Source: Bugula neritina (Eukaryota; Bryozoa; Gymnolaemata; Cheilostomatida; Bugulidae). Taken from it: a DNA stretch of 64,000 bases. Below the pieces are notes generated by a model. That model searched no databases. It had not been told where the DNA came from and saw only the letters and a program-made list of their open reading frames with translations. Position 1 is the first letter of the stretch. Every line of letters begins with the position of its first letter. Below, one piece after another: positions 1-23,600 of this stretch. The stretch covers positions 21,523,819 to 21,587,818 of the forward strand of contig OZ037768.1 in NCBI GenBank assembly GCA_964035545.1, given 5' to 3'. The translations under genes were made by a program, and so were the position numbers.

Positions 1-8
1 TCTGAACT

Positions 9-126
9 ATGTGTTACTCTCTTTTATTGGTTGATGGCATGTGTTACTCTCTTTTATTGGTTGATGGCATGTGTTGCTCTCTTTTATTGGTTGATGGCAT
101 GTGTTGCTCTCTTTTATTGGTTGATG
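9..126. repeat. 30-base tandem repeat, 4 copies
   Basis: Four near-identical 30-base units with core CTCTCTTTTATTGG followed by TTGATGGCATGTGTT lie in the intron upstream of the first visible WARS2 exon. Units differ by single bases (GTGTTACTCT in two, GTGTTGCTCT in two). The array may start left of the window. Confidence 0.9.
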
Positions 127-292
127 ACACACTGTTTATCTAATTAGTTAACTTATTTTAAGACTGTCAACTTTCAAAATTAATTTTCAATGTTTGAAGT
201 GTAATAGGCCGCAATAGGTTTTACTTTTTGTGGCGAGTTGTACTAGATTAGATGTGGTTGAAAATAAAACTATCTCTATGTTTTTATTACAG

Positions 293-3200
293 CCATCACT
301 CTGTTAGCCTGTGGGATTGATCCCAGCCGTTCAATTCTGTACCAACAGTCACATGTGAAGGAGCATGCTGAACTCTGCTGGATATTGACATGTTTAGTCA
401 CTGAGGCTAGACTCAAACAGGTGACTCAGGCTATACTAACACAGAACTGTATCTGCTGTTTGCCACTGCCCATTTTTACTCAAAAAATCTTAGAAAATTA
501 AACTCTTTAGTGTAACATTCAGGTAGTAGTTGTACTGTTGTGTTAAAAGTGTTGGAGCACTAAACATAATTTATCCAAAATTGTCTTTAAGAATGTCTTC
601 ACCACATACATTGCATGTTAATATTTAGTTATAGTATAACAGTGGCAATGAACTGATGTCTATTCATAGGCAAACAATAAAAAACTGACAAAGATTACTG
701 TCCCATTTGTGTTTCAATTAGATAGCTGGAATAAAAAAATTTTTTTTTTAAAACATCTAAAATTCTAAAGTCGCTCTGGAGTTGTTTACTCTTGTTTCTG
801 CAATTATCCTCAAGCAATATGATGTATAAGCTCTGTAGTGATGCATTGAATGATAATTAGTAATCAGCTAATAGTATTCATATTGAGTAGTAGCTTTCAC
901 AGTCCAGGCATATTTGAATAATGAAGAATAAAGAGATCTATTAGCCAAAAGTATATTAGAAGCTCCTGTTAAGAATTTCGAGCTTTTGTGTGTTAAAGAC
1001 TAGAGCAGGGGTGTCCAACCTTTTTGGAACTAGGGCCACTGAAATGGAATGCGTTTTGGCGAGGGCCACATAGTAAAATTTAGCTTGGGCTGGGGGGCAC
1101 AGCATCAGTATTTTTCAAATAACTTTATTCCAAATTTCTATAAATCATTACACAATGACATCCTAAAAATTACTGCAGGCTGTATGTTTTTGGCATGTAT
1201 AAAAAAAACCTATGAAGTGTGGTTTTCCCACTCTAATTCATATACATATGTGCAAAATATTTTTGCACATATGTATATGAATATTTAACCACCTGGACTA
1301 GATGGTTAAATATTCAGTGTGAAATTAAAAATTGTTGCTTACCATATCCTAAAAATATGCACATGTATATGTATAGTAGGTAAGCATGTCAATGTGTACT
1401 TCTACAGATTCCACAATGGAAAGAGAAAGCTAAGCAACAGAAAACATTTTCATTTGGTCTCATTTCCTACCCGGTACTAATGGCTGCAGACATCTTGCTC
1501 TATCGAGCTGAGTACGTGCCAGTTGGAGAAGACCAGCTTCAGCACCTTGAGTTGTGTAGGTGTGTAGTTTATAGTACTTACCTTTAGGTGTGTAATTTAT
1601 AGTACTTACCTTTAGGTGTGTAGTTTATAGTACTTACCTTTAGGTGTGTAGTTTATAGTACTTACTTTTAGGTGTGTAGTTTATAGTACTTACCTTCAGG
1701 TGTGTAGCTTATAGTATTTACCTTCAGGTGTGTACTTTATAGATTTTACTTTTAGTTTTACAGTTTATAGTATTTGCTTTTAGTTTTACAGTTTATAGTA
1801 TTTACTTTTAGTTTTACAGTTTATAGTATTTACCTTTAGGTGTATAGTTTATAGTATTTACTTTTAGTTTTACAGTTTATAGTATTTACTTTTAGTTTTA
1901 CAGTTCATAGTATTTACCTTTAGGTGTGTAGCTTATAGTACTTACCTTTAGGTGTGTACTTTATAGATTTTACTTTTAGTTTTACAGTTTATAGTATTTG
2001 CTTTTAGTTTTACAGTTTATAGTATTTACCTTCAGGTGTGTAGCTTATAGTATTTACCTTCAGGTGTATAGTTTATAGTATTTACTTTTAGTTTTACGGT
2101 TTATAGAAGTTAGTCCATGGTGCATGCTTATGGGTTTTAGTCGCAATGAAATATTGACCAGTTTACAGAATGTGACATTTGGCTTCAAAGAATATATTCT
2201 ATTGGATGACATAAATTTGTTTTGTTGGAACATATAACATTGAAAAGTATGCAGCTGGAAACTGAAAATATTCAAATAGTAGAAATCAACCAACTGGATA
2301 TATAGGAATTAGTTAGGACAATCGAAACTAGTGCAACCCTTGGCATTGAAAAAAGGTGGCCGAATCTTTTTTTCTAGGTTGAAGCAAGTGAAAACGTTTT
2401 TATTTTTCAGCGAAAATTTTTATCTTTTTTCAACCCAACTTTGTTACAGAGACTTGGCTTCTAACTTCAACACTAAATATGGCGTCGACTTCTTCCCGCA
2501 ATGTGATTGGTTGTTGTCCAACGTACCTCGAATTCGGAGTCTTCGAAATCCAGAGGTGAAAATGAGCAAATCTGACTCGTCAAAGAAATCTCGTATCAAC
2601 TTAGACGATGACTCTGAGACTATTAAACTGAGAATCCGACAGGCTGTCACAGATTGTACTGGGAGGGTAAGTGCGTGCCCGTATTGCATTAGGAACTCGC
2701 TTTAGGTTTGTATTGAAATGGTCAAAAAATAAGTTTGATGTAAGGTTGATATCTCTGGTCTCTCACGGCAGTTACTTGTAAAGCTAAATTTGCTCAAGCA
2801 TTATCTTGAACAATTCTTCACCATTAAAGTTACCTCACGGTGTTCAGGGTTGGGTAGCCAATTCTAGTTAGACTTATACAATTACTTACTTTATCTCTGA
2901 TAGTGTATTTTATAAAGACCATTAATGTTCTTTCGCCAATGCTCAAGTTTTGATGCCCAATTCTAGTTATATCAATACAGTTTAATTTTTTTTTATACTC
3001 AGTTTTTATAAATCATAAATAACTTTTATTTGCTTTCATGATACCAACATCAATATGTTGAACTCAGAAATAACTCATATTTTGAGAAGCTTGTATTTAA
3101 CTAATCTACATTTATTACCACATATGATGACGTATGAGTCATAGGCTATTGGCAGGTTATAAAATGTGTATCAAACTCTAAAATAACTCTTAGGTTGATA

Positions 3201-4845
3201 AATTTGCATATTATATTGAACTAAACTTGCATTTAGTGTAACTTATATTATCACATGTGACTCATATGCTATTTATGCATCATAAAATCTTCTATTACGC
3301 AATCTATAAAATGCTATATACTCAATCTATAAAATATAAGATGTCCTACAACTGACTTGGGAGGAGAAGCTAAGTTCAATACATGACATTTGATTAGACA
3401 TGGTTATAATTAAATATATTCTAGGAAATGGATAAACTTTCTTTATAATTTCTTTTTCAAGCACATAGTTAAGATAATATTCATATACACCATCATCTGA
3501 TGAAACTAAGTATAAAGAACAGATATGCCGGTATATTTGTGATATGGTATTACTCATAACACTATTTGCACTGTGTCCACCCCAGATGTCTGTCATAAGA
3601 TTGTGCTGACAAGCAAATAGCTGTAATAAATGACTCCTTAGGAGTGTCTCAGTGCACAGTGTTGACTGCATCATATCTAGTCTAGAGGATATACTCATTG
3701 TTTGCATTATTTGTGATTTATTCATGTTGTTATCTTATATTCACTTTGTGTAAGTTATACTGAAAGTAATAAACAAATAAAGCATTACTCATCATGTTTC
3801 ATCTTACATAGTTCTGTAAACCAAGTATAAGGTCACCCTTGAAGTAACTTGTAAAATTTGATTGTGTGTTATATTGGTTCCAATGACTGGTGAGGACCTT
3901 GACATTACAAGCACTGTAAAACCTTAGTTATAGATGATATTTTCATGTAGTGTAACATACACACATACAAGACATTCCCTATTGTTTTTTTATATCAATT
4001 AATTTTAACAATGATATGAAAATTGTGGCCAGTTATGAATTCTTCACACAGGAAAATCTTGCAGTTGTAAATATTATAATCTAAATTGATTGTACATTCA
4101 ATTTTTCATACGGCACATGGGCATTGCTGCGAATTGTGGCTTTTGTACAGACAACGCTTGTAGCTAACATCTATGCAGTCATCGATGTCTTGTGAAGGTT
4201 TCAGGAAATAGGAGCTGCTACATTGTTTGTCAGCTTCATTAATACAATAATTAACTGCACATGCTCAGACAACCTACTGCACTCATATAATAGCAGTTAT
4301 CTTGGAGGTTTTTTTGCCGATGCTTTCAAACTTGCGACTTTAAACATTCAGACATACAAATTCAGATACTCAGACTCATAACTTCAGACACTCTAACTTA
4401 CAAATTCAGACACTCAGACACGACTTCAGACACTCAGACACAAATTCAGACACACAGACTCATAACCTTAAACATTTAGACAGTCGCCCACATGGAATTA
4501 TATAGACTTGTTACTGCGATGTATTTGTGTTTATGTCTACTCTTGTAGGTATTTTATTCTCCGGGTAGACCTGGAGTTTCTAACTTGATGGACATCCATT
4601 CTGCTCTCACTGGACACTCGGTACAAGAAATTGAGGAATTGTCGTCTAACATGGACACTGGACAGTATAAACTCCATCTAGCTGACATTGTAGCTCAAGC
4701 CTTAGAACCTATACATTCTAAAATCAATGAACTGAGGCAAAACAAGGATTACGTTGAACGTATCCTTGAAGACGGTAGACTGAAAGCTACTAGTATAGCT
4801 TGTGAAAATCTTGATAGGGTGAAAAATATTATTGGTCTGAAATAA
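293..4845 (+). CDS. WARS2: Tryptophanyl-tRNA synthetase, mitochondrial (3' part, 5' end outside window)
   Basis: Charges mitochondrial tRNA-Trp with tryptophan (class I synthetase). Four exons join in frame: 293-420, 1408-1559, 2450-2666 and 4549-4845, with GT...AG borders and phases 0, 2 and 0, giving 263 residues. Seen in order: the Rossmann-fold segment [16 protein letters not shown]; the strongly conserved [20 protein letters not shown] followed by EDQLQHLEL (exon 2); and the class I signature KMSKSD in exon 3 (about 2560-2580). A C-terminal helical domain follows, from [12 protein letters not shown] onward. These match human WARS2 along their length as remembered. About 95 N-terminal residues, including the HIGH-type motif, must lie left of the window. 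The stop codon overlaps an AATAAA hexamer at 4841-4846. Intron 2 is mostly a minisatellite that begins at the exon 2 donor. Confidence 0.93.
1006..1235. mobile_element. Truncated hAT-like MITE (second copy of the 54765-55103 element)
   Basis: The terminal sequence CAGGGGTGTCCAACCTTTTT and the following roughly 230 bases match the complete element at 54765-55103, including the shared stretch GGGGCACAGCATCAGTATTT. The similarity stops near 1240, where a palindromic segment begins. No 3' terminal inverted repeat is present. It lies in WARS2 intron 1. Confidence 0.7.
1236..1315. repeat. Two adjacent perfect palindromes
   Basis: A 22-base arm (1236-1257) is repeated in perfect inverted orientation at 1261-1282 around a 3-base spacer. 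A second inverted pair of 13-base arms follows at 1279-1291 and 1303-1315. They sit exactly where the MITE copy at 1006 loses similarity to its full-length relative. Confidence 0.85.
1557..2105 (+). repeat. Minisatellite starting at the WARS2 exon 2 splice donor (unit about 28 bases)
   Basis: About 19 degenerate units of roughly 28 bases, of the form TTTAGGTGTGTAG then TTTATAGTACTTACC. The first unit is the real exon 2 5' splice site (TGTAG, then GTGTGTAG, at 1555-1567). Each later early unit repeats an AG/GTGTGTAG junction preceded by a short pyrimidine run, so every unit carries an acceptor-like and a donor-like dinucleotide side by side. Later units drift toward TTTAGTTTTACAG. Confidence 0.9.
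4345..4475. repeat. CAGACACT-type short tandem repeat
   Basis: Degenerate repeats of TTCAGACACTCAGACAC with spacers such as ATAACTT and ACAAA. They lie in WARS2 intron 3, ending about 75 bases before the last exon. Confidence 0.75.
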
Positions 4846-4846
4846 A
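4841..4846 (+). terminator. Polyadenylation signal overlapping the WARS2 stop codon
   Basis: AATAAA at 4841-4846 contains the TAA stop at 4843-4845. A T/TG-rich stretch (GTTTTATTCTTGTGTTTT, about 4891-4908) follows as a possible downstream element. If this site is used, the 3' UTR would be only tens of bases. Confidence 0.5.
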
Positions 4847-5624
4847 ATATATGTCAACTGTAACACCTGCTCATAAACAGCAGCTGACTTGTTTTATTCT
4901 TGTGTTTTACGTCTCTAGTGAGTTGAGCTTCTATACAATAGTTACATACCTCTTGTATTGTGTACTATTGAAAGCTTGAAAGGGCTTATGCATTTTTAAG
5001 TTGTAAACCAGTTGTTGTAAGTGAATAGTGTATGCCTACTGCAGGTCTAGAGGGATTATCAGGTGTATTGATTCTCTCTCATTGCTACTCATTTAGTTGT
5101 AAACTGTGTCATTTACTGAGCTAACCTGTAGTTGGTAAGTACCTTCCTTAGTGTCTCAGCAGTATATAATTAAAATAGTTTCCTAATATTTACTGACATG
5201 CATAATTATTATTCATACTTTGTTATGATGTTTACTAGAATGTGCGTGATTCTGATTAAATTGCAGTGAACATTGTAAAGTTTGTTGGCTGTACTTACAT
5301 AAGTGAACAGATAAATATAGCTGCAATAATCTAGGAATTTTTCTGAGAGTTTGCTAGAGTTGTAAAGGAAAAGTTAGGGCATCGATATATGGGAAATTCA
5401 TCTTTTTCCAACTTGCAACAATTCACCTAATCTTTGAAAGTCTTAATTTCATACTTGGTGTCTAGTCAGGTGTATAAAAAGTGTGTAAAGAGCTTTTGCT
5501 TCTCATCTTTAAGTCGTTGCATAGTGTTTTCTTGTTGAAAATTTATAAAAATTACATATTTGAAACAACTGAAAGAGGGATACTGTTAGTCTAATATCTT
5601 AAGGATATTAACTCAGCACTCTAA

Positions 5625-5830
5625 GAGAAGCAGTAGCCTAGTGGTTAGAGCGCTGGTTTAGTTAACGCAGGGTTTGAACCCCAGTAAAGGCCATTAGTAG
5701 TGTTAGGAAGAGCATTCAGTCATAATAGCTCCTGTTTTGCATATAAATAAGTCATTAGCCCAATTTAAAAACTTTTTCCACCAATGGTTCTCATAGGGAT
5801 AGCAGCTATACACTTCTGCAAGTTTTATCG
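5625..5830 (+). mobile_element. tRNA-derived SINE, copy 1
   Basis: The head resembles a tRNA gene: A-box-like TAGCCTAGTGGTTAGAGCGC and B-box-like GGTTTGAACCCC about 30 bases later. It is followed by a non-tRNA body shared with other copies (GTTAGGAAGAGCATTCAGTC) and an end like CCAATGGTTCTCATAGGGAT. Family members were found at 13325-13510 (minus), 51417-51627 (plus) and 58765-58950 (minus). Confidence 0.8.
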
Positions 5831-6289
5831 CTTGAGACTATAGCACTGCTACATATTATATAGTAACATGTTCTCAAACTTCAGAAGATGAAACTTCCAT
5901 TCAATCATATACAGTTGTTTCAACTTGTACACAGGTGGCTAGTTCTAGTATACAGTCTATACTACTCTTGCCCCTTGCTTCCAACATATATGACACCCTG
6001 TATGTTTATTGACACTTCCAATGTACACACATGTAGTAACACTCTACACGCTGTTATCTGTTCTCTTATCACATATGATAATAGGAGTGTTGGCTCTTCC
6101 AACTATAAAACGAATACTAATATAAATAAAACGGGTCACTACCTTTTATAATATGACTACATCATGTGTACATAAGCACAACTTATGTGTGCCTTAAGCA
6201 AGTTACAAGTTAGAGTACTTAATTAAACGTAGCAGCTGATTTGTGCTTAGCCTATGTCTTTGAGTAATACTGTAGTTCATAGTATGAAG

Positions 6290-6740
6290 GTGTGGGCACT
6301 ATATGCATTAGATATTTTACCCTATATAATATGCACTGTATAGTATATGGTGTATACTAAATACTATACACTATATAGTGCACAGTATATAGCGTATTGT
6401 ATTTAGTATACACCATATACTATACACCATATTTACTATGTAGTATATAGTGTTTAGTATATAGTATATACTATACACTATATATATTATGTAGTATATA
6501 GTCTATATGTATAATACGGTATACACTAGATACTAAACATATGAACTATATACACTTTATCCTACATTATACACTATACGCACTACAATATACTATACAC
6601 TATAGTTTATATACTATATACTACGTTACACACTATATGCACTACAATATACTATACCCTATAGTTTATATACAATATACTATGTTATACACTATACGCA
6701 CTACAATATACTATACACTATAGTTTATACACAATCACTT
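6290..6740. repeat. AT-rich palindromic satellite-like tract
   Basis: Made almost wholly of variants of ACTATACACTATA / TATAGTATATAGTG on both strands, with longer units such as CACTACAATATACTATACAC repeated three times (about 6585-6720). It could form hairpins. The 60-codon frame at 6541-6723 is repeat read-through, not a gene. Confidence 0.85.
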
Positions 6741-8015
6741 GGTAAGCTGATGAGTCATGCATTATGTCAAACAACACACATATACAATGCAATGGTATGT
6801 GGAATATTGTCAAGCATAGCCACACTCTTGTTATGTAAACCAGCCATGCAACACATTCTCAGAATATCTGTTAAGGGAACTTCCTGTGTCGCTATTATAC
6901 TAGTTTATATAGCGTGCTGGCCAACTCACTGAATTAGGTATCAAATGTTTTATTAGCCAGGTTATTAAAAAAATTTATGATTGTCTGCTTGAAAATATAT
7001 GGGTTGCAATTTATATATGGGAATATGTTTTTGTGATATGCTTTTGAAACACATACAGTCTTTTTAGAATTATTTTTTGAAGCTATTTGGATATAGAATG
7101 TTTTAACAGCTATATGTAGGTGGGGTCAGTACTCAGAAGATCTTCCTGTCATTACTATGGTTCTGATCTCTTGCATGTTAAGTTCTTACTAATTGTCCAA
7201 ACACGATTTGTTTCAACTACAAGCTGCCAGGCACTGGGGCTGCCAATACTGTATGGACATATTTCATATACTACTAGAAACTTATAGAAAATTCCAGAAA
7301 ATATTTTTTGATTGGGTCAAATTTTGCGAAGGTGCTTGAATATCTGTACAAAAAGCTGATACGTTATTTGAAGCTTCTTATCAAAACTTTGTAAGCAGAA
7401 TAGATTCACTACAAGCATAATTCACATAGTTTTAGAGATAAAAGTTACCAAGCTGTAGAAAACATGAGTTTGCAATGGTCTGACACTTGCATTTTTTGAG
7501 TTGATAGAAGGATAAGTGTATATTTTGTCAGTTACTATAAATCTAAAACATACTCCATACATTTCTGTGGCAACTAGCATTTCATCTAAAATAGTAATGC
7601 TCAGTGACTTTAAGTTTTATGCATCGTCTAGCTTTGTTTTTATAAATTAATAGCCAAGTACTACTCATTTTACTTTAAGAGATCAAGTATTGTCTAGCAG
7701 GTAATTATGGTCGTATACTCTTGTATGGTTTATCAGTCCACGTATCGATTATGTTTGAACAAAAGACCAAAGCATACAACCTGTCTATTCATAGGCTTAT
7801 TTGTCATAACTGCCATTATACATTCCTGATTTCTATTGGCTATTCAGCCATCCTTGAATGGTTTTAAACTAGCGTTGCACCTCCCAGTTTAAATATTAGT
7901 CATTAGTTTAAGTTGTCGTTGCCAAAGGTAAGGCGATAAACAGTTCTCGCGAAGCAATTTTACAACATTATTAGTGTAATCTGCCTTATCATTTACACAT
8001 TGTTGGTCGTACAGG

Positions 8016-19033
<11,018 letters not shown>

Positions 19034-19457
19034 CAGAACAATCAAGGAATACTGGTCATGCAAATTATAGTAGGCTACAGTTTATTTGATAAGTAAAAAT
19101 AACAATTTTCAAAATTGAAAAACCAAATTTTCGTTATAAGTAAGAGTTATCCAACCGTACCAGTGTAACGCGTTGCGCAAATAAGCACTATGCAGGTAAA
19201 TTATTTACATGAAACTTTCCAAACGTTAAAAACAAAAATATAAGCTTGTCGACACCACTATATCAACTAACTGGTTTAGGGCTTGGCTAAGCAGTAAGCT
19301 GAAAGTGAATGAAAATGAAAATGGTTAAATCTAACTACAAGAGCTGGAAGCACGATAAAATATTTAGGAAGAAAAAAAAAACCATTTAGTATTTAGTCCT
19401 AAAATAAGCAAATCATTGTTTTACCAAATTTAGTCTCAACGTTTCACTTCATGACCA

Positions 19458-19588
19458 ATTCAAACTCTTGGTCTTTTTAATTTTATCTTATAACTATAAA
19501 TAAGTTATAAGTAATAAGATAAAATTAAAAAGACCAAGAGTTTGAATAAGAATAACTATAAGTTATAATCTAACTTATAGTTATTCTT
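19458..19588. repeat. Two tandem hairpins with perfect arms
   Basis: A 33-base arm at 19458-19490 (containing CAAACTCTTGGTCTTTTTAA) is perfectly inverted at 19515-19547. A second perfect 18-base pair follows at 19548-19565 and 19571-19588 with a 5-base loop. The inner part of the first hairpin also pairs (TTATAACT with AGTTATAA). Confidence 0.9.
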
Positions 19589-20094
19589 AAAGTTAAGTTT
19601 ACTAAATTAAGTTTAACTAAATAACTTTAAGTTTAAGAACACTTTTCTTTGGTCTTTCATTTTGACTTTCATCCAGATCATCATAATCATAATCTGATAA
19701 TGATATTCAATATATTTTTTATTAAACAGAAGATCTGTACTTGTAAAAATATGATTTATTTTATACTCGACTTACACTTGCAGTCAGTGACTTGCTATTT
19801 GTGCAAAATTTGAATCATAAGCTTAAGGGTTTAACATCGGATTTAGTTTTATTTTTTTCAATTACTCTTGAGTCTTTACTATTACTGTTAGTGTCACAGA
19901 AATTATTTTAATTTTAGTATTTTATCATTAATATTAGTATTGCTATTATTAGTTAACTTATAAAGTGTTTAATTACACTAAACTCACCTCGTAGACGATA
20001 GAACACTCAATGTCACCGTTATGGTGCAAACGTGGAGCGCCTCTTTGGTCAGTGATAAATGTCAGTATGAGTCAGTATAGCAGCATATAGCTGT

Positions 20095-20337
20095 TTATTG
20101 TTGTGTGTTAGTTGGCCTTAGCTTCAGATCTCTCACACTGCGTGGGAGAAAACTGTTAAAATAGACCTTGCTCGCAGCATAGATACATGTTGGCTCACCT
20201 CTCTGTGCAGCTCGTGTATACATAGTGTACTTATTTTTATTTTTAGTCAGTTCATCATAAGCTGAGGCTAAGGTTTGATGTTTAGATTTAAAAGCTTTAC
20301 TTTTAACTGGATTAAAAGATCCTAATAATTTTTTCAT
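20095..20337 (-). mobile_element. Possible non-LTR retrotransposon C-terminal remnant
   Basis: An 80-codon open frame ending with VYFNSFLPRSVRDLKLRP, which resembles the NSFFPRTIRDWNSLP motif commonly found near the C-terminus of LINE-type ORF2 proteins. The upstream half is Lys-rich and not recognisable, and no reverse transcriptase motif is present. It could also be chance. Confidence 0.3.
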
Positions 20338-20617
20338 TTTTAAAATAAAATTTCAATTTGAGTTTAGTCAAATGTTGATTTAAGATTATTAAAATAGCAG
20401 AAATAAATTAACAATTTTTTTTCAAATGGTAGATTTCGAACTGATGCATGTTCTAAACTCAGTTTAGTTTTGTAAATCGGATTTTACTTTTAGTAAGCAT
20501 TTTTAAATAAAATTAAATTGCTACCTCTGATACTAATAGTACACATGTTATAATAATTATCATTGTTTCTGCATCTATTTTAGCAAACTTTCAAAGTGAA
20601 GAACATCTGAAATAAAA

Positions 20618-23600
20618 ATGAAAACAGAAAAAAGTAGTCCCAAAGATGCTTCACCTGCCATATCCACTTACTTGATTGCATATAACTCGTTGCAGACTAT
20701 AGGGTTAGTGAATATTTTTCACAAAAGTTTAGAAAAATGCTTGATACTCAATCTCAATCAAAACTTTGATTATTACATAATTTTCAGCAGAACAGAGTAA
20801 GCAGCAATTAAGCATTCAACAGCATTGCATTTTAATCATCACACTTGATCTGAGATTTAGTGCTCTTATAATGCGGAAAACGTAACCCTGGTAGAACCTT
20901 TTAGCCATTATTTATTTTTTATTTAAAAATATTTCTATCTTTAGGCAGATGATTGAAAAAGTTTGCCCTTGAAGCTGACTTACTTTTGTTAGTTTATTTA
21001 CACAATTAACTTGACCTAGTTAGATTTTTTAAAATGTTTTGTATAAAATATGCAACTGACAATTTATATGCATTATATTGCTGTCACAGATGGTCACTCA
21101 TTGGTCTAATTATCGGACAGCATTTACTCGGCAGCACTCCCCAACTTACTCTCTATGAGGCTTCAAAGACCTTTCTTCAAATTTTCCAAACTGCAGCAGT
21201 ATTGGAGGTGCGGTGTTGATTTTCTCTCAACTCTACTTCACTTGTATTTATATTTTTTTATTTTTGTCAATCATCTTTTAGCTTGTTTTCAGGCTGATTA
21301 TACATAGAAATTGACTTGTTCTCATGCATATTCTTTAAATATGTTCCAGAATTAGAACTTTTAGTTTTTGTCTTGAAATCACTGTCACCGGTTCTATTTT
21401 CTACATTAGGTACTTCACTGTATTGTGGGGTTTGTTAGATCCAACCCCATGTTGACAGCCTTTCAAGTAGCCTCTAGAGTGTTTGTGGTGTGGGGCATAC
21501 TACACTCCGTAGAGAACACTCAGACATCTATAGGCTACACCTTGCTGCTAGCTGCTTGGACTATCACCGAGATTATCAGATATCTTTATTACGTTCTCAA
21601 CATAGCCAAAATTGAGGCATATCCTTTAGTGTGGCTCAGGTAGGCTGTCTACTGTATCCACCCTTAGAATGACACGTGAATGTTGGCTATATTGTTATGG
21701 AGTCCTTAGGTTACATATGGCAAATATATTAAATGAAATTGTATATTGTAGTTTTAATCATTAATGTTTTATTGAAGTTTTTAGTTTGTTTTTGTTTGTA
21801 GTTGTCAATGACTTTTTATAGACCGGGCAATTGTTGTACGGAACTGCACCCATGATAAGTAATACTAGTAATTAGTACACAGTCTTGTTTTGTAGATACA
21901 CATTGTTCATCATTCTCTACCCTATTGGAGTCACTGTAAGTATTCAGCCACTAGGGGGAGTCTCGTAACTTTTATCAGTCATAACTAAAATATCTTCTAA
22001 CTATAGACAAGCGTACTTTTATACTATAGAAACCTCGTAACAAGAGTTTGCTAAGTTTGCTTCCAGAACGTAAAAGTGATTTAACTGCCCAAACCAAAGG
22101 TTTCTTTTTGTAACTGGGAGTTGTCTGCTTTTACTAAAATTGATAGCTTGATAACAATGCCTGTTTCTGATGATTATTTATTCTGCATCTGCACCCTTCT
22201 TTACCAAAATAGTCACATTGAATAGCATTTACTGCTATGTATATTCAACTTCTACAACAGCTACACATCTGACGTTATAATATTTTTATAACTAGCAGTA
22301 ATTATTTTATGTTTTGTGGTTATCTTCTCTTTTAATTTTCTTTCTCGTTTTGCAGGGAGAACTTACCTCTATATATCAAGCTTTACCTCAAGTTGCTCAA
22401 ACTGGACTATATTCTATAAAGCTGCCCAATAAGATGAACTTTGCCTTTGACTACCAATATGCTCTTGTATTGATAATGCTCAGCTACATCCCCAGTGAGT
22501 TTATTCAATCTATGAATTACGTTGTACTGCTTACTTTTGTACGATACTGTGTAGGATTTCCATGCTATGTTTTTGTTCCGAGAAAAAACTGTTCAAACTT
22601 GCCTAAATATATTCTGTAGTCAGCTGTCTGAGTGTATAAGCTGTAACATACGCTGCTTGTTTTCTCTTTCTAGTCAATTTGATAAGCTTTGAAATGAGAT
22701 GAGCACCTATCTCTCCATGTTGTTCCCTCATTCTCAGTCTTAACACCAATTAGGGCTGAATTTTTCACTGCTTTATGGTCATTTGTTAGTCCCATATTCT
22801 GAATGTGCTTTATTGAATTGGCCGTAAAAAATTTTCACGTAAATGGATTAAATGTTTTAGAATTTTGGTATACACCTGTACAGTGTGCTGTTATCTTTAA
22901 CTGTTGAAATATACATTGTTGGGTGTAGCGTTACCTCTGCTGCAGCCATTTTAATTTCAATTTATTTAGTTTGTCTTGTCACTAATTCTCGTAGTTTTCT
23001 CTCCTCTCTTTACACGTCGCCCATTCTAGCACACACTGTGTTCAGTTTTAAAGACAAACTCAATTGTAGTGTTAGTTTTTTTCACTTGATCTGAGATGAT
23101 TTTCGGGCCGTTGAAAAGGAGGTGCCCAACATTATGTAGTACAAAGTCGTTGATCAAAAGTAAAAATTTTCATGTTTTTGAAATCAGTCGCCTTTATGCA
23201 AAGTTCCCACGTATATAATTTGTCCTAATTTTCAGAAGTTACATTTGATATGAGAATTTACACTGGTTACAGAAGTGTTAGTTACTTTATAATCACAATA
23301 CATTCTGTTTATATACAACCAAATCGAATAGTGCATTGCATTTAAATGTTTTCTCAAGGTCTGAGGCTAAAATATAAGTGTTGGGGTGCCCTAGTCCTAC
23401 GCCCTTGCTATAGTGCTATACAAACTATAAACTGTCATTTTACTAGACAACCAATTTATCTGCTCAGTTTATTAGTTTTGCCTGACAACCCTTGACAGGT
23501 ATTTAAGCTGCTTTAATTATTACTTTGAATGTATGACAACTCCCATAATTGTGCTGTCATTTGTCTTTTAGTTTTCCCTCAACTTTACCTCCACATGTTT

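Larger units (their letters stand above)
4847..8015. other. Intergenic region between WARS2 and the mutarotase-like gene
   Basis: No gene could be supported. Two open frames of 87 and 60 codons (5888-6151, 6750-6932) have no recognisable domain and no good exon structure. The region holds a tRNA-derived SINE (about 5625-5830) and an AT palindromic satellite (6290-6740). Around 7930 the bases AAAGGTAAGG could be the donor of a 5' UTR intron ending at CAG/GATG (8012-8018), which would place the next gene's promoter near 7850-7925. That is a guess. Confidence 0.6.

Noticed and set aside
5641-5700. Functional tRNA gene
   Set aside because: A- and B-box-like sequences are present, but no complete cloverleaf could be folded and the sequence continues into a body shared with other SINE copies.
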